Assembly (NCBI GenBank): GCA_964392615.1
Contig: CAYMRB010000010.1
Span: forward strand, 1 to 49,419
Direction: 5' to 3'
DNA from: CAYMRB01 sp964392615
Lineage (GTDB): Bacteria > Planctomycetota > UBA8108
Length of the DNA: 49,419 nt
Numbering within the stretch: position 1 is the first letter of the stretch; each line of letters starts with the position of its first letter. The notes beneath the pieces are model-generated. The model saw nothing but the letters and a program-made list of their open reading frames with translations, had not been told where the DNA came from and made no database searches. The position numbers were made by a program, and so were the translations under genes. This document shows, in pieces, positions 9,234 to 19,452 of the stretch.

Positions 9234-10940
9234 ATGAGACGACTCTCCGTCTTCGTCCTCGTGCTCGTCCCCCTCGTCTCCTTCGCCGGCGAACCTGGCC
9301 CGGCCTGGTTCGTCCTCACGCCGGACCTCAGCGACGGCCCGGTGACGTTGTCGATGCACGGCGTCGGCACCGGTATCCAGGGCTGGACGTTCGGTCTGTG
9401 CCACGATCCGGAGGCCGCCGATCGGCTCGGCTTTCGAGAGAGCTCGGAGCTGCTGACGATCCGAGACGGTCAGCCGCCGAGCTTCCTCATCACCGAGGAG
9501 GGCAGCGGCCCGCACGGTGAAGGGGTGATCCAGGCGTGCGTGCTCGACTTCGTCGTGCACCGCGTGCTGCCCGTCAGTGCCGACGTCGGCTTTCCGCTGC
9601 TCGAAGCGACGTACGATGCGAGCGAAGAGACCACGCTTCACCTCTGCAGCGATCTTATCGGCTCCGGCGAGCCCGTGTCGGTCGCCGTGACGCTCGACGG
9701 CGCGACCTACAGACCTCCGCCGACCGAGCCGACTACGCTCGTGCCGCGACCCGAGTCGTGGTTCCGCATCGAGCCGGCCGTCTCGAACGGTCATGTGACC
9801 GCGTTCCTCCACTCGTCGGCGGGCGGCATTCAGGGGTGGTCCTACTCGCTGTGCTACGATCCGCGCAAGGCGACCGTTCTGCGTCACGCGATAACCCCCG
9901 AGCTGGCGACGGTGAACGACGGCCTCGAGCCCGATTTCATCTGGCAGGAGATCGGCGGCGACGACGAGGCCGCAGGCATCATCCAGGCCGTCGTCCTCGC
10001 GTTCACGACGGTCGTCCTCTTGCCTGGCGAGACCGAGGGTGGATTCCCGATCCTCGAGGCCGATTTCGACGTCATCGAAGAGACAGGCATCACGTTCTGC
10101 GACGGGATCCAGGGCTCCGGTCAGCCGGTCTCGGTCAACGTCACGATCGAGGGCCTGAACTCGCGCCTGCCGCGCCAGCTCGCCGAGACGACGCTGATCG
10201 TCGATCCGTTCTCCGACACCCTCGCGTTCCGTACCGAGCCGGCCGAGAGCTCCGAGGTCGTGTCGGTCCGCATGGTCAGCTCGGAGGCCGCGGTCGAGGG
10301 ATGGTCGCTGACGCTGTGCCACACGGCCGAGGCGGCGGAGCTGCTCGAGGTGCGCGCGTCGCCCGAGCTGGATCGCCTGGTCGACGGCGAGCCGCCGGAG
10401 TTCCTCGTCGTCGACGTCGGCACGGTCGATCCGTTCGTGTCGGTGCGCCAGACGGTGATCCTCGGCACCGCGCTCGAGCCTCGCGCGCTCGGGCCGTTCC
10501 CGGACGGCGTGTCTCTGCTCGACCTGCGCTACGAGGTCTTCTCGGACAGCCACCTGAAGTTCTGCGATCACGTCGGCAGCGTCAGCTTCGACAACTTCGT
10601 GACGATCGAGGGCATCGACTACATCCCGCGAGATCGCACCGGCACGATTCTCGTCGCGGGCGACCTCGGCGAGAGCTTCATCCGCGGTGACGCCGATCTG
10701 AGCGGCGCGACGGCGCTGACGGATGCGGTGTTCATCCTGCAGGCGCTCTTCCTCGGCGGCCCGCAGTTGCCGTGTCTCGACGCCGCGGACGCCAACGACG
10801 TCGGACGCGTCGATATCGCCGATCCGATCTACCTGCTACGCTATCTCTTCCTCGGCGGCATGGCGCCGCCGGCGCCGTTCCCGGATCCGGGTTCGGACAT
10901 CAGCCCGGCGACGTCTCACGGCTGCGAGCGCGGTCTCTGA
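9234..10940 (+). CDS. Exported protein with three cohesin-like repeats and a dockerin-like C-terminus
   Basis: A 568-residue secreted protein. The signal peptide is MRRLSVFVLVLVPLVSFAGE. The body has three homologous units of about 150 residues. Each carries a GWxxxLCxxxEAA-like core: GIQGWTFGLCHDPEAA, GIQGWSYSLCYDPRKA and VEGWSLTLCHTAEAA. Each also has a later FCD/LCSD stretch and ends before a T[TG][LI]LV linker. These look like cohesin-type beta-sandwiches; that fold is my inference. The C-terminus is a dockerin-like double EF-hand (RGDADLSGATALTDAVFIL, then DANDVGRVDIADPIYLLRYL) with calcium-loop Asp positions intact, typical of planctomycetes. ATG 9234 is preferred over an in-frame ATG at 9207 because of the ribosome site and signal peptide. 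Probably surface or extracellular. Confidence 0.8.
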   Translation: MRRLSVFVLVLVPLVSFAGEPGPAWFVLTPDLSDGPVTLSMHGVGTGIQGWTFGLCHDPEAADRLGFRESSELLTIRDGQPPSFLITEEGSGPHGEGVIQACVLDFVVHRVLPVSADVGFPLLEATYDASEETTLHLCSDLIGSGEPVSVAVTLDGATYRPPPTEPTTLVPRPESWFRIEPAVSNGHVTAFLHSSAGGIQGWSYSLCYDPRKATVLRHAITPELATVNDGLEPDFIWQEIGGDDEAAGIIQAVVLAFTTVVLLPGETEGGFPILEADFDVIEETGITFCDGIQGSGQPVSVNVTIEGLNSRLPRQLAETTLIVDPFSDTLAFRTEPAESSEVVSVRMVSSEAAVEGWSLTLCHTAEAAELLEVRASPELDRLVDGEPPEFLVVDVGTVDPFVSVRQTVILGTALEPRALGPFPDGVSLLDLRYEVFSDSHLKFCDHVGSVSFDNFVTIEGIDYIPRDRTGTILVAGDLGESFIRGDADLSGATALTDAVFILQALFLGGPQLPCLDAADANDVGRVDIADPIYLLRYLFLGGMAPPAPFPDPGSDISPATSHGCERGL

Positions 10941-10975
10941 CCGGCAGGCTGCCGGGCGACAGGGCGACAGGGCGA
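10941..10975 (+). repeat. Stem-loop overlapping a short tandem repeat
   Basis: Directly after the stop codon at 10940, CCGGCA (10941-10946) and TGCCGG (10950-10955) form a 6-bp stem with a 3-nt loop. It overlaps 2.6 copies of an 8-bp tandem repeat GGGCGACA (10954-10975). No T-run follows, so this is at best a weak or factor-dependent terminator or an mRNA-stabilising hairpin between the two exported-protein genes. Confidence 0.35.
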
Positions 10976-11007
10976 TACTTCGCATTCCTTGACGACAGGT
11001 GATCGCG

Positions 11008-14000
11008 ATGGCACTCACCCGCCGGTGGGCGACGGGAATCGGCATGCTCGCAGTGTGCTGGTTCCTCTATGCGACGACGGGATCCGCCGCCGAGCCGATC
11101 GAGCTGCGCTGCGAGTTCGGCGCGCCGCGCGCCGTCGAGACGAAGACCGGCCAAGTCCTCGAGCTGGACGGGACCTCGTCGCGCGCCGCCGCGCCGGGCG
11201 CTCCTCTGCTGCCGCGTCGGACCGTGCGCGTATCGCTTCCGGCCGGCCACGAGGTCGCGCACGTCGACGTGCGGATGGGCAAGGAACGCTTCCTCGCGGA
11301 GAGGATCCGGCTGCAGCACGCGGTCGAGGAGCACGCGCCGATCGACGGAGCGCCGCCGCCGCCGTGCCGTCCGAATCCGGCGATCTACTCCGCCGCGGGG
11401 CCGTATCCGGCCGCGCCGTGGACGGTCCTCGGCGTCGGCCGCAAGCACGGCGACGACGTTCTCTTCGTCAGCCTGTGTCCCGTGCGCTACTACCCGCGCC
11501 GCGGCGCGGTGTCGTGGTTCGACCGTCTCACCGTGCGCGTCGAGCTGCGGCCAAGGGCTGCTGGCGCGGCAGCGCCCGTGCGACGACGCATCGCTCGGGG
11601 CATCGGCGCGGAGGGCGATGGCGGCGTCGCGGGCGGCGGTGAGCTCGCGTGGGTCGTCATCACCACCGCCGAGCTCGCGCCGGCGTTTGAGCCTCTCGTC
11701 GCCGTGCGCCGAGCGGGCGGCTTGCCCGCGGCGGTCGTCACGCTCGACGAGATCCGCGTCGCGTACGACGGCACGCGACCGGACGGCGGTGTCGACGACT
11801 CCGTGCGCATCCGCAACTTCATCGCCGACGCCTACGAGACCCGCGGACTACGCTTCGTGCTCCTCGGCGGCGACGCCGACGGCTCCGCCGATTGCGACGA
11901 GTGCGAGGCCGTCGTCGTGCCGACGCGGTATCTGCAGTCGCGCGCTCTGTTCGCCGATCCGATCCCGGGCGATATGTACTACGGTTGCCTCGACGGAACG
12001 TTCGACGGCGACGGCGACGGCATCTGGGGAGAGCCGGGCGACGGCGACGACGGTGGAGACGTCGACTTCCTGTTCGAGGTGCACGTCGGGCGCGCGCCGG
12101 TCGACTCCGTCGAGGAGGCGGCGAACTTCGTGCGCAAGACGCTCGCGTACGAGTCCCAGAGTGGCACCGTCCTGCGCGAGGTCCTGCTCGTCGCCGAGTA
12201 CCTCGGCTTCGGGTACGAGGCTGACTGGGGCGGCAATCTCAGCGATCAGATCCTGCAGGGCGACGGTGGAGAGTCGCTCGGCGTCGGCTTCCTCGACTCG
12301 CCCTACGCCGACTTCTTTCGCGTGCGTCGTCTGTATGATCGCGACACGGTCGGCGGCCGATGGGGTCCCGAGGCGCTGGTCGCGGCGCTCGAAGATGGCG
12401 TCCACATCGTCAACCACGTCGGGCACGCCGACATCTCGACGGTGATGAAGCTGACGAGCGCGTCGATCGACGCGCTCGATACGCCATCGCCGTTTCTCGG
12501 GTACTCGCAGAGCTGCTACGCCGCCGCCTTCGACAACCAGCGCACGCACGGCGGATACGGCGCCGACTGCGTCGTCGAGCATCTCTTGACCGGGCCGACC
12601 GGTGCGGTCGCGTTCGTCGCCAACTCGCGGCGCGGCTGGGCGAGCGCCGATTATCTGAACGGCCCGTCCCACCGGTTCAACCGCGCGTTCTGGAACGCGG
12701 TCTTCGCCGATGGCGCGCTGCGCTGGGGTGAGGCCAACGACCTGTCGAAGGAGGCGAACGTCGAGTTCATCCTGACGAACGACCGCGCCCGGTCCTGCGC
12801 GTTCGAGCTCAACACGCTCGGCGATCCGGCGCTGACGGTCCGGCTGGCAGGGCCTCGCGGCAGCGTGTCTTTCGGACGGTCGTTCTACAACCCGGGAACG
12901 CCGGCGGCCGTCACGGTCATCGACTCGGACGCCGACTCGACGCCGGACGCCGCCGACCGCGTCGGCGTGACCGTGCGCAGCGTACAGGCCGGCGACGAGG
13001 AGGTGCTGCACCTCGACGAGACGGCCCAGTCCTCGGCGGTGTTCACGGGGTCGATCTCGACCGACTATACGGCCCTGCCGGCGGTCGCCGGCGACGGCGT
13101 CCTGCAAGTCGCGCCTCCCGACACGATCGTCACGATCTGGAACGACGCCGACGACGGCAGCGGGCAGTCGGCGACCGCGGAAGCGACCGCGCACGCCGTC
13201 GATCTGCTGAGCCTGGATGGCGATTGTCCTCCGGACGGAGCGTTGGGCGTGCCCTACGCCGCGCGTCTCGAGCCGGCCGGCGGTCTGCCGCCGTACCGCA
13301 TCCGCGCCGAGGGTGGCTACGTCGAGGAGCTCGGCGAGCCGTACTTCGAAGGGCTCGGCGTGCCGCGTCGCTGGAACGCCGACGAGGGCGCGTGGGACTA
13401 CGCGCTGCCGTTCGACTTTCCGTTCTACGGCCGCTTCCACTCGTCGGTCACCGTCAGCTCGAACGGCTTCCTCGAGCTCGGCGAGGGCTACGCGACCGAC
13501 TTCGCGAACTCGGTCGAGGCGCTCATCGCGAGTCGGCGGATCGCGCCGATGTGGACCGATCTGTCGACCCGCGACGGCGGCGATGTGTACATCGACGAGA
13601 AGCTCGACTCCGTCGTGATTCGCTGGGCGGCCGAGGAGTACTCCAGCGGCGATCTCGCGAGCTTCGAGGCCGAGCTCTTCGTCGACGGGCGCATCCGCTT
13701 CGGGTACGGCCGTCACAACGATGGGCTGTCGCCGACGATCGGCATCTCGGCCGGCGACGGCACGAGCTACGTGGTGTCGACCCTGAGCGGCCGCGAGGAG
13801 CTCGATCGCGGGCCGTCCGTCTTCCTGTATCCGACGCGTTTGCCCGCCGGCTTGACACTCGATGCGACGACGGGCGAGATCGGCGGCGCTCCCATCGAGG
13901 TCTTCGACGGCGAGGTGTCGTTCCGCGTCGAGGACGCCCTCGGTCAGTCCGAGAACCGCCTTTGCCGGATGCAGATGCGCCCCGACGGTCTCGCGCTGAT

Positions 14001-17000
14001 CGAGCCCGCAGTCGGCGATCTGTGGCTCGTGGGCAGTCGTCAGTCGATTCGTTGGGACTTCTTTGGCGACATCGGAAGCGAGCTGCGCATCGACTACACG
14101 ACCGACCCGGAATCGACGGACTTCTCGGAGGTCATCGCGGAGGCCGTGCCGATCGACAGTCGCTCGTTGACGTGGACGGTTCCCGAGCTCGCCGGCCTGC
14201 CGCGACAGGTGCGCATCCGTCTGCAGAGTCTCGAGCGTCCGGAGTTCTACACGGTGAGCCCGGTGTTCCGGATCGTCGGGCCGACTCTCGTCCTCGAGTC
14301 GCCGAACGGCGGCGAGGTCTGGATCGAGGACAGCGAGAACGTCGTGCGCTGGCAGAGCCTCGGCGCGGTCGGCGATCGGCTGCGCGTCGACTACAACGTC
14401 ACCGGATCGGAGGACAGCTTCCCGCTCGTCTTGGGCGCGGACGTGCCGAACGACGGCGAGCTGCGCGTGGCGGTGCCGAGTACGCTATCCGAGTCGTGTC
14501 GCGTGCGCGTCAGCAGCTTGTCACGGCCGGAGATCGCGACGATCAGCACGGCGCCGTTCGCGATCCGCGGGCCGTCCCTGACGGTTCTGTCGCCTGCCGC
14601 CGGCGGCTGCTTGCGTGCCGGTGAGCAGACGCTGGTCACTTGGAGCGCGGTGGGCCGAACCGGCGGCGAGGTCGTCATCGAGTACAACCTCGATGGCGGC
14701 GAGGACGACTTCCCGTTCGCGGTCGCGGCCGGGCCGGTGCCGAATGCCGGAAGCGCGACGTGGGACGTGCCGGTCGAGCAGGCCGAGCGCGTTCGATTGC
14801 GGGTTCGCTCCGCCGGGGCCGCGCCGGATGTCGTCGGCGTCTCGGGAGTCTTCCGCATCGCGCACCGCTGTGCGGTCCGCGCGCTGGTATGGGTGCCGTT
14901 CATTCCGAGCGACGAGGAGCAGGTCGTCGGCGCGGTCGAGTCGATCGCGCAGTACGAGCCGGATGTCGAGATCTCGTACTCGGACCGCATGACGCCGGAG
15001 GCGCTGCGGGACGAGCTCGAGGCCGCCGACGCGTTCGTGATTCCGAAGCAGAAGCGCGGCGCCAGCGTCGACTTCCTCACGCTCGGCCGTGAGCTCGAGC
15101 CCGTGATCAGCGAGTTCCTCGCGCGCGGCGGCGCCGTCGCGGTTTGTCAGCAGACCGAGGAGTCGGACCGCTTCCTGCAGGGCACGGGGCTGATGCCGCT
15201 GACGAGGATGGGAGAGGGGACGACGCTCTGCGAGGTGTCTCTGCCGCGGCACGAGCTGGCGGTCGGGTTGCGATCGAACTTCGCCGGTCCGGTCAGCACG
15301 GCGTGGTTCGACGTCGGGGCGTCCGGCGTCGAGGTCGTCGTCTCCGAGCCCAACGGCAAGGCTGTCGTCGCGTCGCGCCCGTTCGGGTTCGGACGGCTGA
15401 CGTCGATCGGCTTCGATTACTATACGTTCAATGACCAGACGGCGCGCGTGCTCGCGAACGCCGTTCGCGTGCCGTTGCCGGAGGCCGGCTTGCGGCTGAC
15501 GTCACCCGACCCGGGCAGCGTGTTCCTCGCCGGTGCGGAGATCGCGATTCGGTGGTTCGCGCTCGGCGCGGCACGCGGCGACGTCGCGCTGTCGTACGGG
15601 GTTCGCGACGGCGATGGGTGCGCCGGCGGGAATCCCTGTCCGATCGCGACCGTCGCGACCGACGCGACTGGCCGTGGCGCGTTCGCGTGGTCTGCTCCGC
15701 GCATTCCGGAGGGCAGCGATCTGCTCGAGATCGACCTGCGCGTCGAGTCGACCGACCACCCGGAGCATGCGCACGAGCTGCCGGAGCCACTCCGCGTCGT
15801 TCGTCCTCTGTCGATCGCGACCGCATCCCTGCCCGAGGCGAACGTCGGCGCGCCGTACGAGGCGACCGTCGACGTCGCCGGCGGCTTGCCACCGTTCGCG
15901 TTCACCGTGCTCGGCTTGCCCCACGGAATGATCGCGACGCCGCTCGAGCCGACGACGGATCGGACCCTCCGCATCGCGGGAACGCCGCAGGAGGAATGTC
16001 CGAACTGCGAGCTCACCATCGTCGTCGAAGACGCGGCGGGATTCTCGGCGCGGGCGTTTCTCGCGCTGCCCATCGTGCGGCGCGAGATCGTCGTCGAACG
16101 TCCCCGATCGCGCGATCTCCTGCTGTTCGGAAGTCCGTTCGAGATCCGCTGGCGCAGCGCCGGCAGCGTCGGCGAGACCGTGACGCTGAGCTACAACACC
16201 GACGGCTCGACGCGGCCCGACGCGTTCCCGCATCAGATCGCGCGCTCCGTGCCGCTCGAGGGCGAGGGCGCGGGGCGAGGCGCATTCGTTTGGAACGTGC
16301 CCGCGATCACCGCCGAGCGCTGTCGCTTGAAGATCCAATCGGACCAGTTTCCCGGGATCTACGACATCACGGATGGCACGTTTTCAATCGTCGGGCCGAC
16401 GATTCGCCTGACGGCACCGATCGGTGCCGAGTGCTGGGAGCCCGGCCGCCGCCGTCATATCGCGTGGCGTTGGGCTGGCAAGGACGATGGCACCGTGCGC
16501 ATCGAGTACAGCATCGACACGACGACGGGCGAGGACGGGACCTGGCACGAGGTCGCTGCGGACGTGGAGAACACGGGCGACTTCGCCTGGATCGTTCCGG
16601 ACGCGGTGTCGGACGCTTGCCGCGTGCGGGTCCGCTTCGAGAACGCGCCGGATATCCGCGACGTGTCGCCGGAGCCGTTCACGATCAGCGACGATTGCGG
16701 CGTGCGCGCGGTGATCTGGACTCCGTGCCCCGGCGCCGACGTCCACGTCGCGAACATGCGTGCGGCGCTGGAGGAGCGCATCGTCGACGCGGAGATCGTC
16801 GAGACCACGACGCGCTCGCGTCCGTCTCTGGGGGCGTTGCTCTCGAACCGCGACGCGCTCGTCGTCCCGTTGATGTCGATCTGCGGCACCCTGGACTACG
16901 AGCAGCTCGGCGCGTCGATGCGGCCGGTGCTCGAGCCGTTCGTCGAGGACGGGGGCGTCGTGGTTTTCTGCGCGCCCGGATCGCAGCCGTCACGGCTGCT

Positions 17001-19452
17001 CGCGGGGCTCGGGCTTCTCGAGAGGCTCAATCTCATCACGTCGCAGGCCGGCTTGCCGTGCTCGCTCGCGTCCTACCTGCACCCGGCTACGAGGTCGGTG
17101 CCGCTCGATTTCCTCGGCGCGTTCTCGACCTCGTCGTGGCGCGTCGTCGGCGGCGAGTTCGTGCCGCTCGTCGAGAGCGACGGCGGCACGGTCGTGGCGT
17201 CGACCGAGCAGGGCTTCGGGCGTTGGTTGCTGCTCGGATTCAACTACCGGATCCGCGATGCGGACAACGACGTCAACGAGCGACTGCTGGCCGCCGCCGT
17301 GCGGCCGCGGGTCATCGAGGATGGGCTGCGCGTGTTGTCGCCGCTACCGCTCGACATCTTCGCTACCGGAGATCGCGTGCCGATCACGTGGGCGGCGCAG
17401 GGCGAGCGGTCGGGCACGGTCGTCATCGACTACAACACCGACGGCGCGACCGACGCGTTCCCGCTGCGCATCGCCGCGGTCGAGGGCGGAGCGTCGGGCG
17501 GCTCGTTCGATTGGACTGCACCGCAACCGCCGCCCGGCGAGCATCTCGTGTGTCGGTTGCGCGTCGCGTGGGCCGACGAGTCGGCGCTCCCGGCATCGTC
17601 CGAAGAGGTCTTCTTCGTCACCGAGGCGCCGCTGCGCATCGAGACCGAGGCGCTCGCGAACGGATACCAAGGCGCCGCGTACGGCTCCGAGTTCGCCGTC
17701 TCCGGTGGTGCGCCGCCGTACCTCTTCGACTCGTCCGATCTGCCGACCGGGCTGTTCCTGCCGTCGCCGGAAGGCGTCGAGATGTCGTCGATGATCGAGG
17801 GGGTGCCGCTCGAGACGAGCACCGACCAGAGCGTTCACATCCGTGTGCGCGACGCGACCGGGCGCGAGGTCGAAGCGGCGTATTCGATCGACATCCTGCC
17901 GAGTCGACTCGAGCTCCTGTGGCCGATCGGCGGCGAGTTCCTGCTGGCGGGATCGACTCACGAGGTTCGTTGGCGGGTCTTCGGCGAGGTCGGCAGCACG
18001 GTGACGGTGCGCTACAACCTCGACGGCAACTCGCGGGACTTCCCGGAGCTCGCCGCGGCGGACGTGCCGGTCGGCGAGCCGTTCCAGTGGACGGTGCCGG
18101 CTGCTGCGCGCAGCGAGCGTTGCCGGCTGCAGATCACGTCGGAGATGGGCTTTCGCGGCACGCATGCGCGGACGTTCGCGATTTCGGGGCCCGGCGTGAC
18201 GTGCTTGCATCCGGACGGCGGCGAGGTGTGGGAGACCGGCGAGCCGTTGACGATTTGCTGGCGTTCGCTCGGCAATCCGGGCGACGCGGTCGCGATCGAC
18301 CTGTTGCTCGAGGGCGAGGGCGACGACGACGACGAGTCGATGGTGATCGCCTTGTCGGCGCCCGACACCGGCGCGTTCGAGTGGCAGGCGCCGAGCTCGC
18401 CCTGGCCGCAGTGTCGTCTGCGAGTGCGATCGGTCGCGGACCCCGCGCTCGTCGACGAGTCGGACGGCGCATTCGCGATTCGCTACCGCAAGCCCGTGCG
18501 CGGCACCGTGTGGATACCTTGGGCGGACTTCGATCAGGCCGAGGTGCGCGGCGCGATCGCGGCGGTGACGATCTGGGAGCACGACTTCGACTGGCGGCTG
18601 TCGCGAGCGCGTACGCCGGAGGAGCTCCGTGTCGAGCTGCTGCGTAGCGAGGCGTTCCTGATGGTGCAGCAGGTGCCCCGGGATGACGTGAACTTCGCGG
18701 CGCGCGGGCGGGCGTTCGCCGACGTGCTCGAGGGATTCGTCGCGCAGGGCGGCACGGCTGTCGTTCTCAAGCAGCGGTTGACGGCCAACGACTTCCTGCC
18801 GGCGACCGGGCTGCTCGACGTCGTCGAGATCGGACAGGCTTTCGACGTCGAGTGTCGCGTCGGCATGCCTGATCACCCGGTCGTCAATCAGGTGCCGGAG
18901 CCGTTCCGATCGGCGGCAGCGACGGGCTGGTATGAGGTCGCGAGCGGCGAGGCTCATGACGTCGACGTCTACGCGACCACGAACGACGGTCACCCCGTCG
19001 CCATGGGTCGCGATCTCGGCGACGGCCGAGTCGTGCTCATCGGATTCGACTACCAGGACTACACGCCCGAGTCGGCGCGTCTCCTGGCGAACGCCGTGCG
19101 GATGACGCGTCCGACGGGGCCGCGACCGCGTTTCGTCCGTGGCGATGCCAACGCGAGCGGGAGGATCGACATCGTCGACGCGACCTTCATCCTCGAGTAC
19201 CTGTTCCGCGGCGGCGCGGAGCCGCCGTGTCTCGACGCGGCTGACGCGGACGACAGCGCCGCTGTGGGACCGCGCACCCACGAGTCGGTCAACGTGTCAG
19301 ACGCCGTCGCGATCCTGCGCTGGCTGTTCGTCACGCAACGACCGCTGCCGCCGCCGACCGCGCGGGTGGCACTCGAAGTCGGCGATTCCTGCGGGACCGA
19401 TCCGCAGATCCGCGATGGGCTCGGGTGCGCGGCGTTCCCGCTGTGTGAGTGA
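11008..19452 (+). CDS. Giant exported peptidase C25 (gingipain-family) multidomain protein with dockerin-like C-terminus
   Basis: A 2814-residue exported protein. Domain order by approximate residue: signal peptide 1-28; C25 propeptide-like region 30-200; C25 cysteine peptidase 210-615 with candidate catalytic His473 (in NHVGHAD) and Cys503 (in SQSCYAAAF), ending LGDPALTVRL; an Ig-like He_PIG module interrupted by a nidogen-like insert (735-985). Nine Kre9/KNH-like beta modules (type SPNGGEVW..G....I.W) start near 995, 1092, 1190, 1495, 1693, 1798, 2107, 2299 and 2395. Two more He_PIG modules start near 1602 and 2209. Three Rossmann-like ThuA/glutamine-amidotransferase-like domains start near 1288, 1897 and 2496. 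A dockerin-like EF-hand pair (DANASGRIDIVDATFIL) starts near 2708. The His-Cys spacing of 30 is close to gingipains. The start could also be GTG 10999. It is probably secreted or surface-bound; the substrate is unknown. Confidence 0.85.
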   Translation: MALTRRWATGIGMLAVCWFLYATTGSAAEPIELRCEFGAPRAVETKTGQVLELDGTSSRAAAPGAPLLPRRTVRVSLPAGHEVAHVDVRMGKERFLAERIRLQHAVEEHAPIDGAPPPPCRPNPAIYSAAGPYPAAPWTVLGVGRKHGDDVLFVSLCPVRYYPRRGAVSWFDRLTVRVELRPRAAGAAAPVRRRIARGIGAEGDGGVAGGGELAWVVITTAELAPAFEPLVAVRRAGGLPAAVVTLDEIRVAYDGTRPDGGVDDSVRIRNFIADAYETRGLRFVLLGGDADGSADCDECEAVVVPTRYLQSRALFADPIPGDMYYGCLDGTFDGDGDGIWGEPGDGDDGGDVDFLFEVHVGRAPVDSVEEAANFVRKTLAYESQSGTVLREVLLVAEYLGFGYEADWGGNLSDQILQGDGGESLGVGFLDSPYADFFRVRRLYDRDTVGGRWGPEALVAALEDGVHIVNHVGHADISTVMKLTSASIDALDTPSPFLGYSQSCYAAAFDNQRTHGGYGADCVVEHLLTGPTGAVAFVANSRRGWASADYLNGPSHRFNRAFWNAVFADGALRWGEANDLSKEANVEFILTNDRARSCAFELNTLGDPALTVRLAGPRGSVSFGRSFYNPGTPAAVTVIDSDADSTPDAADRVGVTVRSVQAGDEEVLHLDETAQSSAVFTGSISTDYTALPAVAGDGVLQVAPPDTIVTIWNDADDGSGQSATAEATAHAVDLLSLDGDCPPDGALGVPYAARLEPAGGLPPYRIRAEGGYVEELGEPYFEGLGVPRRWNADEGAWDYALPFDFPFYGRFHSSVTVSSNGFLELGEGYATDFANSVEALIASRRIAPMWTDLSTRDGGDVYIDEKLDSVVIRWAAEEYSSGDLASFEAELFVDGRIRFGYGRHNDGLSPTIGISAGDGTSYVVSTLSGREELDRGPSVFLYPTRLPAGLTLDATTGEIGGAPIEVFDGEVSFRVEDALGQSENRLCRMQMRPDGLALIEPAVGDLWLVGSRQSIRWDFFGDIGSELRIDYTTDPESTDFSEVIAEAVPIDSRSLTWTVPELAGLPRQVRIRLQSLERPEFYTVSPVFRIVGPTLVLESPNGGEVWIEDSENVVRWQSLGAVGDRLRVDYNVTGSEDSFPLVLGADVPNDGELRVAVPSTLSESCRVRVSSLSRPEIATISTAPFAIRGPSLTVLSPAAGGCLRAGEQTLVTWSAVGRTGGEVVIEYNLDGGEDDFPFAVAAGPVPNAGSATWDVPVEQAERVRLRVRSAGAAPDVVGVSGVFRIAHRCAVRALVWVPFIPSDEEQVVGAVESIAQYEPDVEISYSDRMTPEALRDELEAADAFVIPKQKRGASVDFLTLGRELEPVISEFLARGGAVAVCQQTEESDRFLQGTGLMPLTRMGEGTTLCEVSLPRHELAVGLRSNFAGPVSTAWFDVGASGVEVVVSEPNGKAVVASRPFGFGRLTSIGFDYYTFNDQTARVLANAVRVPLPEAGLRLTSPDPGSVFLAGAEIAIRWFALGAARGDVALSYGVRDGDGCAGGNPCPIATVATDATGRGAFAWSAPRIPEGSDLLEIDLRVESTDHPEHAHELPEPLRVVRPLSIATASLPEANVGAPYEATVDVAGGLPPFAFTVLGLPHGMIATPLEPTTDRTLRIAGTPQEECPNCELTIVVEDAAGFSARAFLALPIVRREIVVERPRSRDLLLFGSPFEIRWRSAGSVGETVTLSYNTDGSTRPDAFPHQIARSVPLEGEGAGRGAFVWNVPAITAERCRLKIQSDQFPGIYDITDGTFSIVGPTIRLTAPIGAECWEPGRRRHIAWRWAGKDDGTVRIEYSIDTTTGEDGTWHEVAADVENTGDFAWIVPDAVSDACRVRVRFENAPDIRDVSPEPFTISDDCGVRAVIWTPCPGADVHVANMRAALEERIVDAEIVETTTRSRPSLGALLSNRDALVVPLMSICGTLDYEQLGASMRPVLEPFVEDGGVVVFCAPGSQPSRLLAGLGLLERLNLITSQAGLPCSLASYLHPATRSVPLDFLGAFSTSSWRVVGGEFVPLVESDGGTVVASTEQGFGRWLLLGFNYRIRDADNDVNERLLAAAVRPRVIEDGLRVLSPLPLDIFATGDRVPITWAAQGERSGTVVIDYNTDGATDAFPLRIAAVEGGASGGSFDWTAPQPPPGEHLVCRLRVAWADESALPASSEEVFFVTEAPLRIETEALANGYQGAAYGSEFAVSGGAPPYLFDSSDLPTGLFLPSPEGVEMSSMIEGVPLETSTDQSVHIRVRDATGREVEAAYSIDILPSRLELLWPIGGEFLLAGSTHEVRWRVFGEVGSTVTVRYNLDGNSRDFPELAAADVPVGEPFQWTVPAAARSERCRLQITSEMGFRGTHARTFAISGPGVTCLHPDGGEVWETGEPLTICWRSLGNPGDAVAIDLLLEGEGDDDDESMVIALSAPDTGAFEWQAPSSPWPQCRLRVRSVADPALVDESDGAFAIRYRKPVRGTVWIPWADFDQAEVRGAIAAVTIWEHDFDWRLSRARTPEELRVELLRSEAFLMVQQVPRDDVNFAARGRAFADVLEGFVAQGGTAVVLKQRLTANDFLPATGLLDVVEIGQAFDVECRVGMPDHPVVNQVPEPFRSAAATGWYEVASGEAHDVDVYATTNDGHPVAMGRDLGDGRVVLIGFDYQDYTPESARLLANAVRMTRPTGPRPRFVRGDANASGRIDIVDATFILEYLFRGGAEPPCLDAADADDSAAVGPRTHESVNVSDAVAILRWLFVTQRPLPPPTARVALEVGDSCGTDPQIRDGLGCAAFPLCE

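Noticed and set aside
17344..19281. Long minus-strand open frame within the giant C25 gene
   Set aside because: No ribosome site or domain; lies entirely inside well-supported plus-strand coding DNA.
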